From Klebsiella sp. WP3-W18-ESBL-02 (GTDB lineage Bacteria > Pseudomonadota > Gammaproteobacteria > Enterobacterales > Enterobacteriaceae), in assembly GCF_014168815.1 (NCBI RefSeq), contig NZ_AP021972.1, positions 4,092,001 through 4,156,000 of the forward strand: a stretch of 64,000 nt of DNA, given 5' to 3'. A program made the translations under genes and the position numbers. Positions 1 to 7,944 of this stretch are shown piece by piece. How positions within the stretch are numbered: position 1 is the stretch's first letter; the number at the start of each line of letters is the position of its first letter. Under the pieces are notes generated by a model. The model had not been told where the DNA came from and searched no databases. It worked only from the letters and a program-made list of their open reading frames with translations.

Positions 1-6
1 CGCACA

Positions 7-33
7 AAAAACAGATTTGTCTGCTTTTTTCTC
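7..33 (+). terminator. possible terminator of a gene left of the window
   Basis: A short stem (CAGA, loop TTTG, TCTG) is flanked by A6 on the left and followed by C and T6. It could end a plus-strand transcript entering from the left edge, or act in both directions. The stem is only about four G/C-containing pairs plus the A/T arms, so support is weak. Confidence 0.35.
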
Positions 34-83
34 CCTGTTGCCTCTCCTGGCGTGTAGTTATTTTTTATCAAGGAACAAGTAGT

Positions 84-824
84 ATGCGCAAAATCGCATT
101 ATTTATTGCGATGCTTTTAATGCCGTGCGTTTCGTTTGCTGGGTTAATGAGCAGCAGCAGCCCGACGACGCCTGTTAGCAAAGAATATAAGCAGCAATTG
201 ATGGGCTCCCCGGTGTATATCCAGATTTTCAAGGAAGAGCGTACGCTTGACCTCTTCGTGAAAATGGGCGAAACCTACCAACTCCTTGATAGCTACAAAA
301 TCTGTAATTACTCCGGCGGCTTAGGGCCAAAGCAGCGCCAGGGCGATTTCAAAAGCCCGGAAGGGTTTTATTCCGTACAGCGTAGCCAGCTGAAGCCGGA
401 TAGCCGCTTCTATAAAGCAATTAACATCGGCTTCCCGAACGCCTATGACCGTGCGCACGGCTATGAAGGGAAATATCTGATGATTCACGGTGCCTGTGTG
501 TCGATTGGCTGCTATGCCATGACCGACTCAGGTATTGATGAGATCTTCCAGTTTGTCACCGGCGCGCTGGTGTTTGGCCAGCAGAGCGTGCAGGTCAGCA
601 TCTATCCGTTCAGAATGAACGATGCCAACATGCAGCGCCACAAATACTCTTACTACCATGACTTCTGGCAGCAGCTAAAGCCGGGCTACGACTACTTCCA
701 GCAGACGCACAAACCGCCTGTCGTCTCGGTCATTGACGGCCGCTACGTAGTGAGCAAGCCGCTGAGCCACGAAGTGGTGCAGCCGCAGCTGGCATCAAAC
801 TACGCGCTCCCCGAGGCAAAATAA
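84..824 (+). CDS. dpaA: peptidoglycan meso-DAP protein amidase DpaA (YafK), YkuD family
   Basis: Periplasmic enzyme of the L,D-transpeptidase (YkuD) fold. In E. coli, DpaA (YafK, LdtF) works mainly as an amidase that detaches Braun lipoprotein from peptidoglycan. The 246-residue protein starts with a Sec signal peptide ending near Phe18-Ala19. The YkuD active site is visible: His135-Gly136 and the SxGC motif ending in the catalytic Cys143. Length equals the E. coli protein. An AAGGAA ribosome site lies 8 bases before the ATG. Its last 30 bases overlap the end of the convergent yafJ. The amidase role is inferred from family identity; the fold and catalytic residues are seen. Confidence 0.93.
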   Translation: MRKIALFIAMLLMPCVSFAGLMSSSSPTTPVSKEYKQQLMGSPVYIQIFKEERTLDLFVKMGETYQLLDSYKICNYSGGLGPKQRQGDFKSPEGFYSVQRSQLKPDSRFYKAINIGFPNAYDRAHGYEGKYLMIHGACVSIGCYAMTDSGIDEIFQFVTGALVFGQQSVQVSIYPFRMNDANMQRHKYSYYHDFWQQLKPGYDYFQQTHKPPVVSVIDGRYVVSKPLSHEVVQPQLASNYALPEAK

Positions 825-1562
825 GCGCCACTCACCTGGCATAATCTTGTGCCAGGTTTCATTCCCCGTCAGCGGCTGGGTGGCAATCACGGTCACCACA
901 TCGTTGGCGGTTGTCTCCCGCTGAAAATCAATTTCCACGTCCTGATCCAGCAGCTTCGCCACGCCAAACGGCGCACGACGGGTGATCCAATACAGGTTAG
1001 TGGAGCAGAACGCCATCACATAACGCCCGTCTGATAGCAGCATGTTAAACACGCCCTTCTCGCGCAGCTCATCGGCAAGCGAAGCAATATATTTAAATAC
1101 CGCCTGCATATTGCCCGGAGTACGAGGATAGCGCTGAGTCAGCTTGTGCAGCAGCCAGCAGAACGCTTTTTCGCTGTCGGTTTCGCCAACCGGACGGAAG
1201 TGCCCAGTCTCCAGCGATTTATAGCCAGAAAGCTGCCCGTTGTGCGCGTAGGTCCAGTTGCGCCCCCACAGCTCGCGGGTGAACGGGTGTGTGTTTTCCA
1301 GCGCCACCATACCGCGATTGGCCTGGCGGATATGGGCGATCACCGAACAGGATTTGATCGGATAGTCCTGCACTAGTTTAGCAATCGGTGACTGATAGCT
1401 GGGCTGCGGGTCTTTAAAGGTGCGACAGCCTTTACCTTCATAGAAGGTAATACCCCAGCCGTCTTTATGCGGCCCGGTCCCTCCACCGCGCTGAACCAGC
1501 CCGGTAAAACTGAAGCAAATATCGGTCGGCACATTGGCGCTCATCCCGAGCAGTTCGCACAT
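795..1562 (-). CDS. yafJ: class II glutamine amidotransferase YafJ
   Basis: A 255-residue stand-alone glutaminase domain of the Ntn-hydrolase (GATase type 2) fold. Cys2, directly after the start Met, is the expected nucleophile once Met is removed. Also visible are the RGG and HKDGWG segments near residues 25-37, HIRQANRG near 77 and the TYAHNGQL segment near 104, all typical of the glutamine pocket. There is no fused synthase domain, so the acceptor of the ammonia is unknown. It lies 42 bases downstream of gmhA in the same direction and its stop codon is inside the end of dpaA. The family call is firm; the biological role is not known to me. Confidence 0.88.
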   Translation of the reverse strand: MCELLGMSANVPTDICFSFTGLVQRGGGTGPHKDGWGITFYEGKGCRTFKDPQPSYQSPIAKLVQDYPIKSCSVIAHIRQANRGMVALENTHPFTRELWGRNWTYAHNGQLSGYKSLETGHFRPVGETDSEKAFCWLLHKLTQRYPRTPGNMQAVFKYIASLADELREKGVFNMLLSDGRYVMAFCSTNLYWITRRAPFGVAKLLDQDVEIDFQRETTANDVVTVIATQPLTGNETWHKIMPGEWRLFCLGERVV

Positions 1563-1581
1563 AGTACACCCCCAGCGAAAT

Positions 1582-1598
1582 CGGGGCCGATGGCCCCG
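1582..1598 (-). terminator. GC-rich hairpin between gmhA and yafJ
   Basis: A perfect 7-bp stem (CGGGGCC, 3-base loop, GGCCCCG) lies between the gmhA stop and the yafJ start. On the minus strand it is followed by ATTTCGC, a poor U-tract. It may weaken read-through from gmhA into yafJ or stabilise the 3' end of gmhA mRNA rather than terminate fully. Confidence 0.4.
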
Positions 1599-1604
1599 TC
1601 GTAC

Positions 1605-2186
1605 TTAGCCTTTAACCATCTCTTTTTCGATCAGCATGATCAGGATATGAATCACTTTAATGTGAATTTCCTGCACGCGATCGGCGTAGCCAAAGTGCGG
1701 AACGCGAATCTCGATATCCGCGGAACCGGCCATTTTGCCGCCGTCTTTACCGGTCAGGGTGATCACTTTCATTCCCTGCGCGCGCGCCGCTTCAATAGCT
1801 TTAATCACGTTCGCAGAGTTGCCCGAGGTAGAGATACCCAGCAGCACGTCACCCGCGCGGCCGACAGACTCGACGTAACGAGAGAAAACATATTCATAAC
1901 CGAAATCGTTACTCACGCAGGAGAGATGACTGACGTCGGAGATCGCAATCGCCGGGTAGCCAGGACGGTTTTCACGATAGCGGCCGGTCAGCTCTTCAGC
2001 GAAGTGCATCGCGTCGCAGTGGGAGCCACCGTTACCGCAGGAAAGCACTTTACCACCGGCTTTAAAGCTGTCTGCCAGCAGGACTGCTGCGCGCTGAATA
2101 GCATGGATATTGGCATCATCTTTTAGAAAGTTTGCCAGCGTATCCGCCGCTTCATTCAGTTCGTTACGAATAAGATCCTGGTACAT
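1605..2186 (-). CDS. gmhA: sedoheptulose 7-phosphate isomerase GmhA
   Basis: Cytosolic enzyme that converts sedoheptulose 7-phosphate to D-glycero-D-manno-heptose 7-phosphate, the first step towards the ADP-heptose of the LPS inner core. The 193-residue protein is a single SIS domain. The sugar-phosphate loop SCGNGGSHCDAMHFAEEL lies near residues 49-66 and a second SIS loop LLGISTSGNSANV near 115-127. The E. coli enzyme has 192 residues; a terminal Gly accounts for the difference. The start has an AAGGAT ribosome site at normal distance. The later pathway enzyme gmhB is at 20716-21279, so the pathway is split within the window. Also named lpcA. Confidence 0.95.
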   Translation of the reverse strand: MYQDLIRNELNEAADTLANFLKDDANIHAIQRAAVLLADSFKAGGKVLSCGNGGSHCDAMHFAEELTGRYRENRPGYPAIAISDVSHLSCVSNDFGYEYVFSRYVESVGRAGDVLLGISTSGNSANVIKAIEAARAQGMKVITLTGKDGGKMAGSADIEIRVPHFGYADRVQEIHIKVIHILIMLIEKEMVKG

Positions 2187-2386
2187 GAGGATAATCCTTC
2201 AGCATTAATAAAATTGTCGTCCGTAGTGTACCGGATAGCGCCAGTACAGAGAAGCAAGGGCCCATTTATTCACCGAATGTTTGAATTTTTGGTGCGCTAA
2301 AAAGCATCAACAATGTGAACTGAGTTGTAATTATCTTGTAAACATATTGCTAATTAAAATCACATCAACTACAACCATATCATCAC

Positions 2387-2403
2387 AAGTGGTCAGACCT
2401 CCT
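2387..2403 (+). promoter_or_regulatory. candidate FadR operator upstream of fadE
   Basis: The sequence AAGTGGTCAGACCTCCT agrees with the FadR operator consensus AACTGGTCnGACnnGTT at 12 to 13 positions, including the core TGGTC-n-GAC. It lies about 22 bases before the fadE ATG, where bound FadR would block transcription. FadR repression of fadE is established in E. coli; the site here is a sequence match only. Confidence 0.68.
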
Positions 2404-2424
2404 ACAAGACAGGGGCATTTCTCT

Positions 2425-4869
2425 ATGATGATTTTGAGTATTGTTTTAACCATTGCTTTACTCGGTGCACTCTTCTATCACCGTGTCAGTTTAACGCTCG
2501 GTAGCCTGATTTTACTGGCCTGGACTGCTGCACTGGGTGCGTCAGGTCTGTGGAATTTATGGCTGCTGGTGCCGCTGGCCATTATCCTCGTGCCGTTCAA
2601 CTTTACGCCAATGCGTAAAGCGCTGATCTCCGCGCCGGTCTTCCGCATGTTCAGCAAGGTGATGCCGCCTATGTCGCGCACCGAAAAAGAAGCGATCGAC
2701 GCAGGCACAACCTGGTGGGAAGGCGATCTGTTCCGCGGCAACCCGGACTGGAAAAAACTGCACAACTATCCGCGTCCGCAGCTGACCGCCGAAGAACAAG
2801 CCTTTATCGACGGCCCGGTGGAAGAAGCCTGTCGGATGGCGAACGATTTCCAGATCACCCATGAAATGGCGGATCTGCCGCCGGAGTTGTGGGCGTATCT
2901 GAAAGAGCATCGTTTCTTCGCGATGATCATTAAGAAAGAGTACGGCGGACTGGAGTTCTCAGCCTATGCTCAGGCGCGCGTCCTGCAGAAGCTGTCCGGC
3001 GTTTCCGGCATTCTGGCCATCACCGTGGGCGTACCTAACTCCTTAGGCCCGGGCGAACTGCTGCAGCACTACGGCACCGAAGACCAGAAAAATCACTATC
3101 TGCCGCGTCTGGCGCGTGGTCTGGAAATCCCTTGCTTCGCGCTGACCAGCCCGGAGGCTGGCTCTGACGCAGGCGCGATTCCAGACACCGGCGTGGTCTG
3201 CATGGGCGACTGGCAGGGCGAGCAGGTACTGGGCATGCGCCTGACCTGGAACAAACGCTACATTACGCTCGCGCCTATTGCCACCGTGCTGGGCCTGGCC
3301 TTTAAGCTGTCTGACCCGGATAAACTGCTGGGCGGCGCGGAAGATTTAGGTATTACCTGTGCGCTGATCCCAACCAACACCCCGGGCGTTGAAATTGGCC
3401 GTCGCCACTTCCCACTGAACGTGCCGTTCCAGAACGGTCCGACACGCGGTCAGGATATTTTCGTGCCGATCGACTACATCATCGGCGGGCCCAAAATGGC
3501 CGGTCAGGGCTGGCGTATGCTGGTTGAATGTCTCTCCGTTGGCCGCGGTATCACCCTGCCATCGAACTCCACCGGCGGCGTGAAGTCCGTCGCGTTGGCC
3601 ACCGGAGCCTACGCGCACATTCGCCGTCAGTTCAAAGTGTCCATCGGTAAAATGGAAGGGATTGAAGAGCCGCTGGCGCGTATCGCGGGCAACGCCTACG
3701 TGATGGACGCCGCTGCGACCCTGATTACCTACGGCATTATGCTCGGTGAAAAACCGGCGGTGCTGTCGGCTATCGTTAAATACCACTGTACTCACCGCGG
3801 CCAGCAGTCGATCGTTGACGCGATGGATATCGCCGGCGGTAAAGGTATCATGCTGGGCGAAGGCAACTTCCTGGCGCGTGCTTACCAGGGCGCACCCATT
3901 GCTATCACCGTGGAAGGGGCAAATATCCTGACCCGCAGCATGATGATCTTCGGCCAGGGCGCTATTCGCTGCCATCCGTACGTACTGGAAGAGATGGCTG
4001 CGGCACAGAATAAAGACGTCAACGCGTTCGACAAACTGCTGTTCAAACACATCGGCCACGTCGGCAGCAACAAGGTCCGCAGCTTCTGGCTGGGTATCAC
4101 TCGCGGCTTAACCAGCGCGACGCCAACCCGCGATGCGACTAAGCGTTACTATCAGCACCTGAACCGTCTGAGCGCCAACCTTGCGCTGCTGTCCGATGTT
4201 TCGATGGCGGTACTGGGCGGGAGCCTGAAACGTCGTGAGCGTATCTCCGCACGTCTGGGGGATGTTTTAAGCCAGCTGTATCTGGCCTCGGCGGTGCTGA
4301 AGCGCTATGACGATGAAGGCCGTAATGAAGCCGATTTACCGCTGGTTCATTGGGGCGTTCAGGATGCCTTGCATCAAGCCGAGCAGGCGATTGACGATCT
4401 GCTGAAAAACTTCCCTAACCGTTTTGTTGCAGGCGCTTTGCGCGTGGCGATCTTCCCGACCGGCCGTCATTACGATGCACCGTCCGATAAGCTCGACCAT
4501 AGCGTGGCGAAGATCCTGCAAACGCCGAGTGCCACCCGTTCCCGTATCGGCCGCGGTCAGTACCTGACGCCGAGCGAGCATAACCCGGTTGGCCTGCTGG
4601 AAGAGGCGTTAGTTGATGTGATGGCGGCGGATCCAATCCACCAGCGGATCTGCAAAGAAATTGGCAAAAATCTGCCGTTTACCCGCCTGGATGAACTGGC
4701 GCGTAACGCACTGGCGAAGGGGCTTATCGATCAGACCGAAGCCGCCATTCTGACGAAAGCTGAAGCGAGCCGTCTGCGCAGCATTAACGTGGATGACTTT
4801 GCACCGGAAGAATTGGCGACCAAGCCGGTAAAGCTGCCGGACAACGTGCGCAAGGTTGAAGCCGCGTAG
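2425..4869 (+). CDS. fadE: acyl-CoA dehydrogenase FadE
   Basis: FAD-dependent enzyme of the first step of fatty-acid beta-oxidation (acyl-CoA to trans-2-enoyl-CoA). The 814 residues match the E. coli length. Two hydrophobic stretches in the first 55 residues suggest membrane attachment. The acyl-CoA dehydrogenase core follows, with CFALTSPEAGSDAG near residue 239, and a long C-terminal extension typical of FadE. The frame is open upstream to 2281, but I chose the ATG at 2425: it gives the family N-terminus (MMILSI), has an AGGGG ribosome site at 2411-2415, and the upstream part covers the probable FadR operator and AT-rich promoter. It is transcribed alone and ends at a strong terminator. Confidence 0.96.
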   Translation: MMILSIVLTIALLGALFYHRVSLTLGSLILLAWTAALGASGLWNLWLLVPLAIILVPFNFTPMRKALISAPVFRMFSKVMPPMSRTEKEAIDAGTTWWEGDLFRGNPDWKKLHNYPRPQLTAEEQAFIDGPVEEACRMANDFQITHEMADLPPELWAYLKEHRFFAMIIKKEYGGLEFSAYAQARVLQKLSGVSGILAITVGVPNSLGPGELLQHYGTEDQKNHYLPRLARGLEIPCFALTSPEAGSDAGAIPDTGVVCMGDWQGEQVLGMRLTWNKRYITLAPIATVLGLAFKLSDPDKLLGGAEDLGITCALIPTNTPGVEIGRRHFPLNVPFQNGPTRGQDIFVPIDYIIGGPKMAGQGWRMLVECLSVGRGITLPSNSTGGVKSVALATGAYAHIRRQFKVSIGKMEGIEEPLARIAGNAYVMDAAATLITYGIMLGEKPAVLSAIVKYHCTHRGQQSIVDAMDIAGGKGIMLGEGNFLARAYQGAPIAITVEGANILTRSMMIFGQGAIRCHPYVLEEMAAAQNKDVNAFDKLLFKHIGHVGSNKVRSFWLGITRGLTSATPTRDATKRYYQHLNRLSANLALLSDVSMAVLGGSLKRRERISARLGDVLSQLYLASAVLKRYDDEGRNEADLPLVHWGVQDALHQAEQAIDDLLKNFPNRFVAGALRVAIFPTGRHYDAPSDKLDHSVAKILQTPSATRSRIGRGQYLTPSEHNPVGLLEEALVDVMAADPIHQRICKEIGKNLPFTRLDELARNALAKGLIDQTEAAILTKAEASRLRSINVDDFAPEELATKPVKLPDNVRKVEAA

Positions 4870-4904
4870 CATCAATCCTCCCTGAGGGCATTTGCAGTAA
4901 CAAC

Positions 4905-4933
4905 GAAAACGGAGCCCATCGGCTCCGTTTTTT
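4905..4933. terminator. bidirectional terminator between fadE and ivy
   Basis: An 8-bp stem (ACGGAGCC / GGCTCCGT) with a 4-base loop is preceded by AAA and followed by a run of T. It sits between the convergent genes fadE and ivy and can serve both. Confidence 0.85.
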
Positions 4934-4966
4934 ATTGGCTTTGCGCCGTTTTCTATTCAGCGTTTG

Positions 4967-5413
4967 CTACTTGTAATTAAACGCATCGGGGTGGTTTTCC
5001 AGGCTCCCGCTTAGCGCAGCAAATAGCACCGTTTTACCATCAATTGACAACGCGTCGCTCACGTTCAGCCAGGTAAGCTTCTCCTGGGTGGTTTTTTCAT
5101 TCACCGTAGAGAAGACGCCTGACATTTGCTGCGATTTTTCTGACCACAGTACCGCCACGCGCTCCGAGCCGCAGTCATGCGGTTTACAGGCGCTCAGCAC
5201 TTGCCAGGACTCGTTGCCCAACGTCACCGTTTTAGCTGGCGAAAATGTCCCGCCGTTGCTGACCCACGCGGGCAGCTTATGCCCTTTGACCATTTGATTA
5301 AACGCGGCTTTGCTGGTTTCGCCTTTCGCCAGGCTGCTGATAGTCACATCGCCCTGCGCCATCGCGCTGGATGCGCCAACCAATAGCGCTATCGTGGTAA
5401 TGACTTTTAACAT
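4967..5413 (-). CDS. ivy: inhibitor of vertebrate lysozyme Ivy
   Basis: Periplasmic protein that blocks C-type lysozyme and probably controls the cell's own lytic transglycosylases. From the ATG at 5413 the protein has 148 residues: a signal peptide ending SSAMAQ near residue 20, then the mature Ivy domain. The family's inhibitory loop CKPHDC is at residues 76-81. I chose this start because GGAGGAA lies just before it; an in-frame start at 5449 would add 12 residues and, by memory, is nearer to some database versions of the E. coli gene. Convergent with fadE and divergent from yafV. Confidence 0.92.
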   Translation of the reverse strand: MLKVITTIALLVGASSAMAQGDVTISSLAKGETSKAAFNQMVKGHKLPAWVSNGGTFSPAKTVTLGNESWQVLSACKPHDCGSERVAVLWSEKSQQMSGVFSTVNEKTTQEKLTWLNVSDALSIDGKTVLFAALSGSLENHPDAFNYK

Positions 5414-5593
5414 TATTCCTCCCGAGCCTATCCTGCTCTTAGTTTTCATCTTGTTAAGCGTGAGCGGCTACGCGTAAAAAGCAAATCAGTCATTTCTGAT
5501 ATGCGATTTATTAGCAAAATATTCCGTAGCGCGGCAACGACCTGATAAGGTGTTAAAGTTAAAAAAGAGCCCATACGACAGGAGCCAATCGCC

Positions 5594-6364
5594 GTGCCAG
5601 GTTTAAAGATAACCCTTTTGCAACAACCGCTAGTATGGATGGACGGCCCGGCGAACCTGCGCCATTTTGGCCGGCTGATGGAAGAGATTGTCGGGCGAGA
5701 CGTGATTGTACTACCAGAGATGTTCACTACCGGTTTCGCAATGGAAGCCGCGAAGCAGTCAATGGTGGAAACCGACGTTATTGCCTGGATGCGACAGCAG
5801 GCGCAGCGTACCAACGCCCTCATTGCCGGTAGCGCTGCATTGCAAACATCTCGCGGCGCGGTTAACCGTTTTCTGCTCGTTGAGCCGGAAGGCCGGGTGC
5901 ACGCCTACGACAAGCGACATCTGTTCCGCATGGCCGAGGAACATCACCACTATCTTGCCGGCGACCAGCGCATCGTGCTGACATGGCGCGGCTGGCGCAT
6001 TTTGCCGCTCGTCTGCTATGACCTGCGCTTCCCGGTATGGTCGCGAAACCGCAACGACTACGATCTGGCGCTGTACGTCGCCAACTGGCCTGCCCCGCGC
6101 TCACACCACTGGCAATCGCTGCTGATGGCCCGAGCGATCGAGAATCAGGCCTACGTCGCGGGCTGTAACCGCGTGGGTACCGATGGCAACAGCCATCACT
6201 ACCGCGGCGACAGCCGAATCATCACCCCACAGGGCGAAATCCTCGCGGCTGCCGAAGCGCATCAGGCCACCCGTATTGACGGCGAGCTCTCGATGACGCT
6301 GCTGCAGGAGTACCGCGAGAAATTTCCTGCCTGGCAGGATGCCGATCCGTTTGCGCTAGGCTGA
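5594..6364 (+). CDS. yafV: omega-amidase YafV (nitrilase superfamily)
   Basis: Carbon-nitrogen hydrolase of 256 residues. YafV-type enzymes deamidate 2-oxoglutaramate or 2-oxosuccinamate, and are linked to methionine salvage transamination in related bacteria. The nitrilase triad is visible: Glu42 in LPEMF, Lys109 in YDKRHLF and Cys143 in LVCYDLRFP. The start is GTG, supported by AGGAG at 5580-5584 and by the family N-terminus PGLKITLLQQPLVWMDG. Divergent from ivy. The substrate is inferred from the family. After the stop at 6364 a tRNA-Asp follows on the other strand. Confidence 0.9.
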   Translation: MPGLKITLLQQPLVWMDGPANLRHFGRLMEEIVGRDVIVLPEMFTTGFAMEAAKQSMVETDVIAWMRQQAQRTNALIAGSAALQTSRGAVNRFLLVEPEGRVHAYDKRHLFRMAEEHHHYLAGDQRIVLTWRGWRILPLVCYDLRFPVWSRNRNDYDLALYVANWPAPRSHHWQSLLMARAIENQAYVAGCNRVGTDGNSHHYRGDSRIITPQGEILAAAEAHQATRIDGELSMTLLQEYREKFPAWQDADPFALG

Positions 6365-6434
6365 AAGTCACAACGCGCCTCTCCGCACGGAGGGGCGAAT
6401 GGTAAGATACGTCTATTTCGACGTCAGAAACGAC

Positions 6435-6466
6435 GAAAGCCCGAATCATTGCTGATTCGGGCTTTC
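6435..6466 (-). terminator. terminator after tRNA-Asp (also facing yafV)
   Basis: A perfect 14-bp stem (GAAAGCCCGAATCA and its complement) with a 4-base loop TTGC/GCAA lies just past the tRNA 3' end and between it and the convergent yafV. The stem ends in TTTC, but there is no long U-run after it. Confidence 0.7.
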
Positions 6467-6473
6467 TGAATAG

Positions 6474-6550
6474 TGGCGGAACGGACGGGACTCGAACCCG
6501 CGACCCCCTGCGTGACAGGCAGGTATTCTAACCGACTGAACTACCGCTCC
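6474..6550 (-). tRNA. tRNA-Asp (anticodon GTC)
   Basis: A 77-base cloverleaf on the minus strand, from GGAGCGGTAG to CCGTTCCGCCA, with encoded CCA. The anticodon loop reads CTGTCAC, giving GTC. It matches the stand-alone tRNA-Asp gene next to dnaQ in E. coli (aspV). It is identical over its whole length to the tRNA-Asp at 15080-15156. Confidence 0.97.
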
Positions 6551-6680
6551 GCTGTGTTCCCTTGGGAACGAGGCGAATATTACGGATTCCATGGGAAACC
6601 GTCAACGCTTTTTCTCTACTTTTGAATCGTTTGCTGCAAAAATCGCCCAACCGGCTATTTTCACAGCAAAAATGGCCTGT

Positions 6681-7412
6681 TTATGACCGCCAGAGGCAGC
6701 TTCCGCCTTTTTTCTGCACCAGGTCGAGGCGCGATTCGTGATTCACCAGCTCTTCGTCCGTGGCATAAACCACACGCAGCTTGCTTGCGGCACGCACAAT
6801 GCGCTGGATGCCGGTATCACCCGCCTGCTGCTGCCCCTCACCTTCCATCGCAAATTTAATGGAGGTTTGTCCGCCGGTCATCGTCAGATAAACATCGGCC
6901 AGAATCTGGGCATCGAGTAATGCGCCGTGCAGCGTACGCTTAGTATTATCTATTTCATAGCGCGAGCATAACGCATCAAGGCTGTTACGCTTACCGGGGA
7001 ACATTTTCCTCGCCAGCGCCAGGCTATCGGTCACCTTACAGAAAGTATCGGTCTTTGGAATACCACGATTAAGCTTACTAAACTCGTAGTCCATAAAGCC
7101 GATATCGAACGATGCGTTATGAATGACCAGCTCCGCGCCGCGGATGTAGTCAAGAAACTCATCGGCCACGTCGGCAAAAGTGGGTTTATCCAGCAAGAAC
7201 TCGTCGGCAATACCGTGAACGCCAAAGGCTTCAGGATCCACCAGCCGGTCCGGCTTGAGGTAAACGTGGAAGTTGTTGCCGGTCAAACGACGGTTGATCA
7301 CTTCGACGGCACCGATCTCGATGATCTTGTGGCCTTCATAGTGGGCGCCGATCTGGTTCATACCGGTGGTTTCGGTATCCAGAACGATCTGTCGCGTAAT
7401 TGCAGTGCTCAT
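6681..7412 (-). CDS. dnaQ: DNA polymerase III epsilon subunit (proofreading exonuclease) DnaQ
   Basis: The 3'-5' proofreading exonuclease of the replicative polymerase core, bound to the alpha subunit DnaE. The DEDDh fold is clear: Asp12 and Glu14 in VLDTETTG (numbered from MSTA), the HNASFDIGFMDYEF segment near residue 98, and HGALLDAQ near 162-169 with His162 and Asp167. The C-terminal tail, which binds alpha in E. coli, ends KKGGSCLW. I placed the start at the ATG at 7412 (243 residues, the E. coli length); an ATG nine bases earlier is possible, and neither has a strong ribosome site. Divergent from rnhA across 64 bases. Confidence 0.95.
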   Translation of the reverse strand: MSTAITRQIVLDTETTGMNQIGAHYEGHKIIEIGAVEVINRRLTGNNFHVYLKPDRLVDPEAFGVHGIADEFLLDKPTFADVADEFLDYIRGAELVIHNASFDIGFMDYEFSKLNRGIPKTDTFCKVTDSLALARKMFPGKRNSLDALCSRYEIDNTKRTLHGALLDAQILADVYLTMTGGQTSIKFAMEGEGQQQAGDTGIQRIVRAASKLRVVYATDEELVNHESRLDLVQKKGGSCLWRS

Positions 7413-7476
7413 ATCAGTCATTTATGTCAGACTTGCCGTTTTACTTTCGATTGCAGATACAGGAAGTCTACCAGAG

Positions 7477-7944
7477 ATGCTTAAACAGGTAGAAATTTTC
7501 ACCGATGGCTCTTGCCTTGGTAACCCAGGCCCCGGCGGCTATGGCGCTATTTTACGCTATCGCCAGCGGGAAAAAACCTTTAATGAAGGCTATCGCCTGA
7601 CCACCAACAACCGCATGGAGCTGATGGCGGCGATTGTCGCGCTCGAAGCGCTGAAAGAGCCGTGCACCGTGGTGCTAAGCACCGATAGCCAGTATGTTCG
7701 TCAGGGGATCACCCAATGGATTCATAACTGGAAAAAGCGAGGCTGGAAGACGGCGGATAAAAAGCCGGTGAAGAACGTCGATCTCTGGCAACGACTTGAT
7801 GCGGCGCTTGGTCAGCATGAAATTCGCTGGGAGTGGGTTAAAGGCCACGCCGGGCACCCCGAGAACGAACGCTGCGATGAGCTGGCGCGTGCCGCAGCCT
7901 CCGCGCCAACGCAAGACGATACGGGCTACCAGCCGGAAGCTTAA
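7477..7944 (+). CDS. rnhA: ribonuclease HI RnhA
   Basis: Cuts the RNA strand of RNA-DNA hybrids, removing R-loops and primer remnants. 155 residues, the E. coli length. All expected catalytic residues are in place: Asp10 (FTDGSC), Glu48 (NRMELMA), Asp70 (STDSQY), His124 (KGHAGH) and Asp134 (ERCDELA). The frame is open upstream to 7366, inside the divergent dnaQ, but the family start MLKQVEIFTDGS is at 7477. Its TAA stop shares the four bases TTAA with the stop of the convergent yafS. Confidence 0.96.
   Translation: MLKQVEIFTDGSCLGNPGPGGYGAILRYRQREKTFNEGYRLTTNNRMELMAAIVALEALKEPCTVVLSTDSQYVRQGITQWIHNWKKRGWKTADKKPVKNVDLWQRLDAALGQHEIRWEWVKGHAGHPENERCDELARAAASAPTQDDTGYQPEA

Noticed and set aside
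2281..2424. N-terminal extension of FadE by 48 residues
   Set aside because: The stretch covers the AT-rich promoter and FadR operator, has no similarity to FadE proteins, and the ATG at 2425 has a ribosome site.
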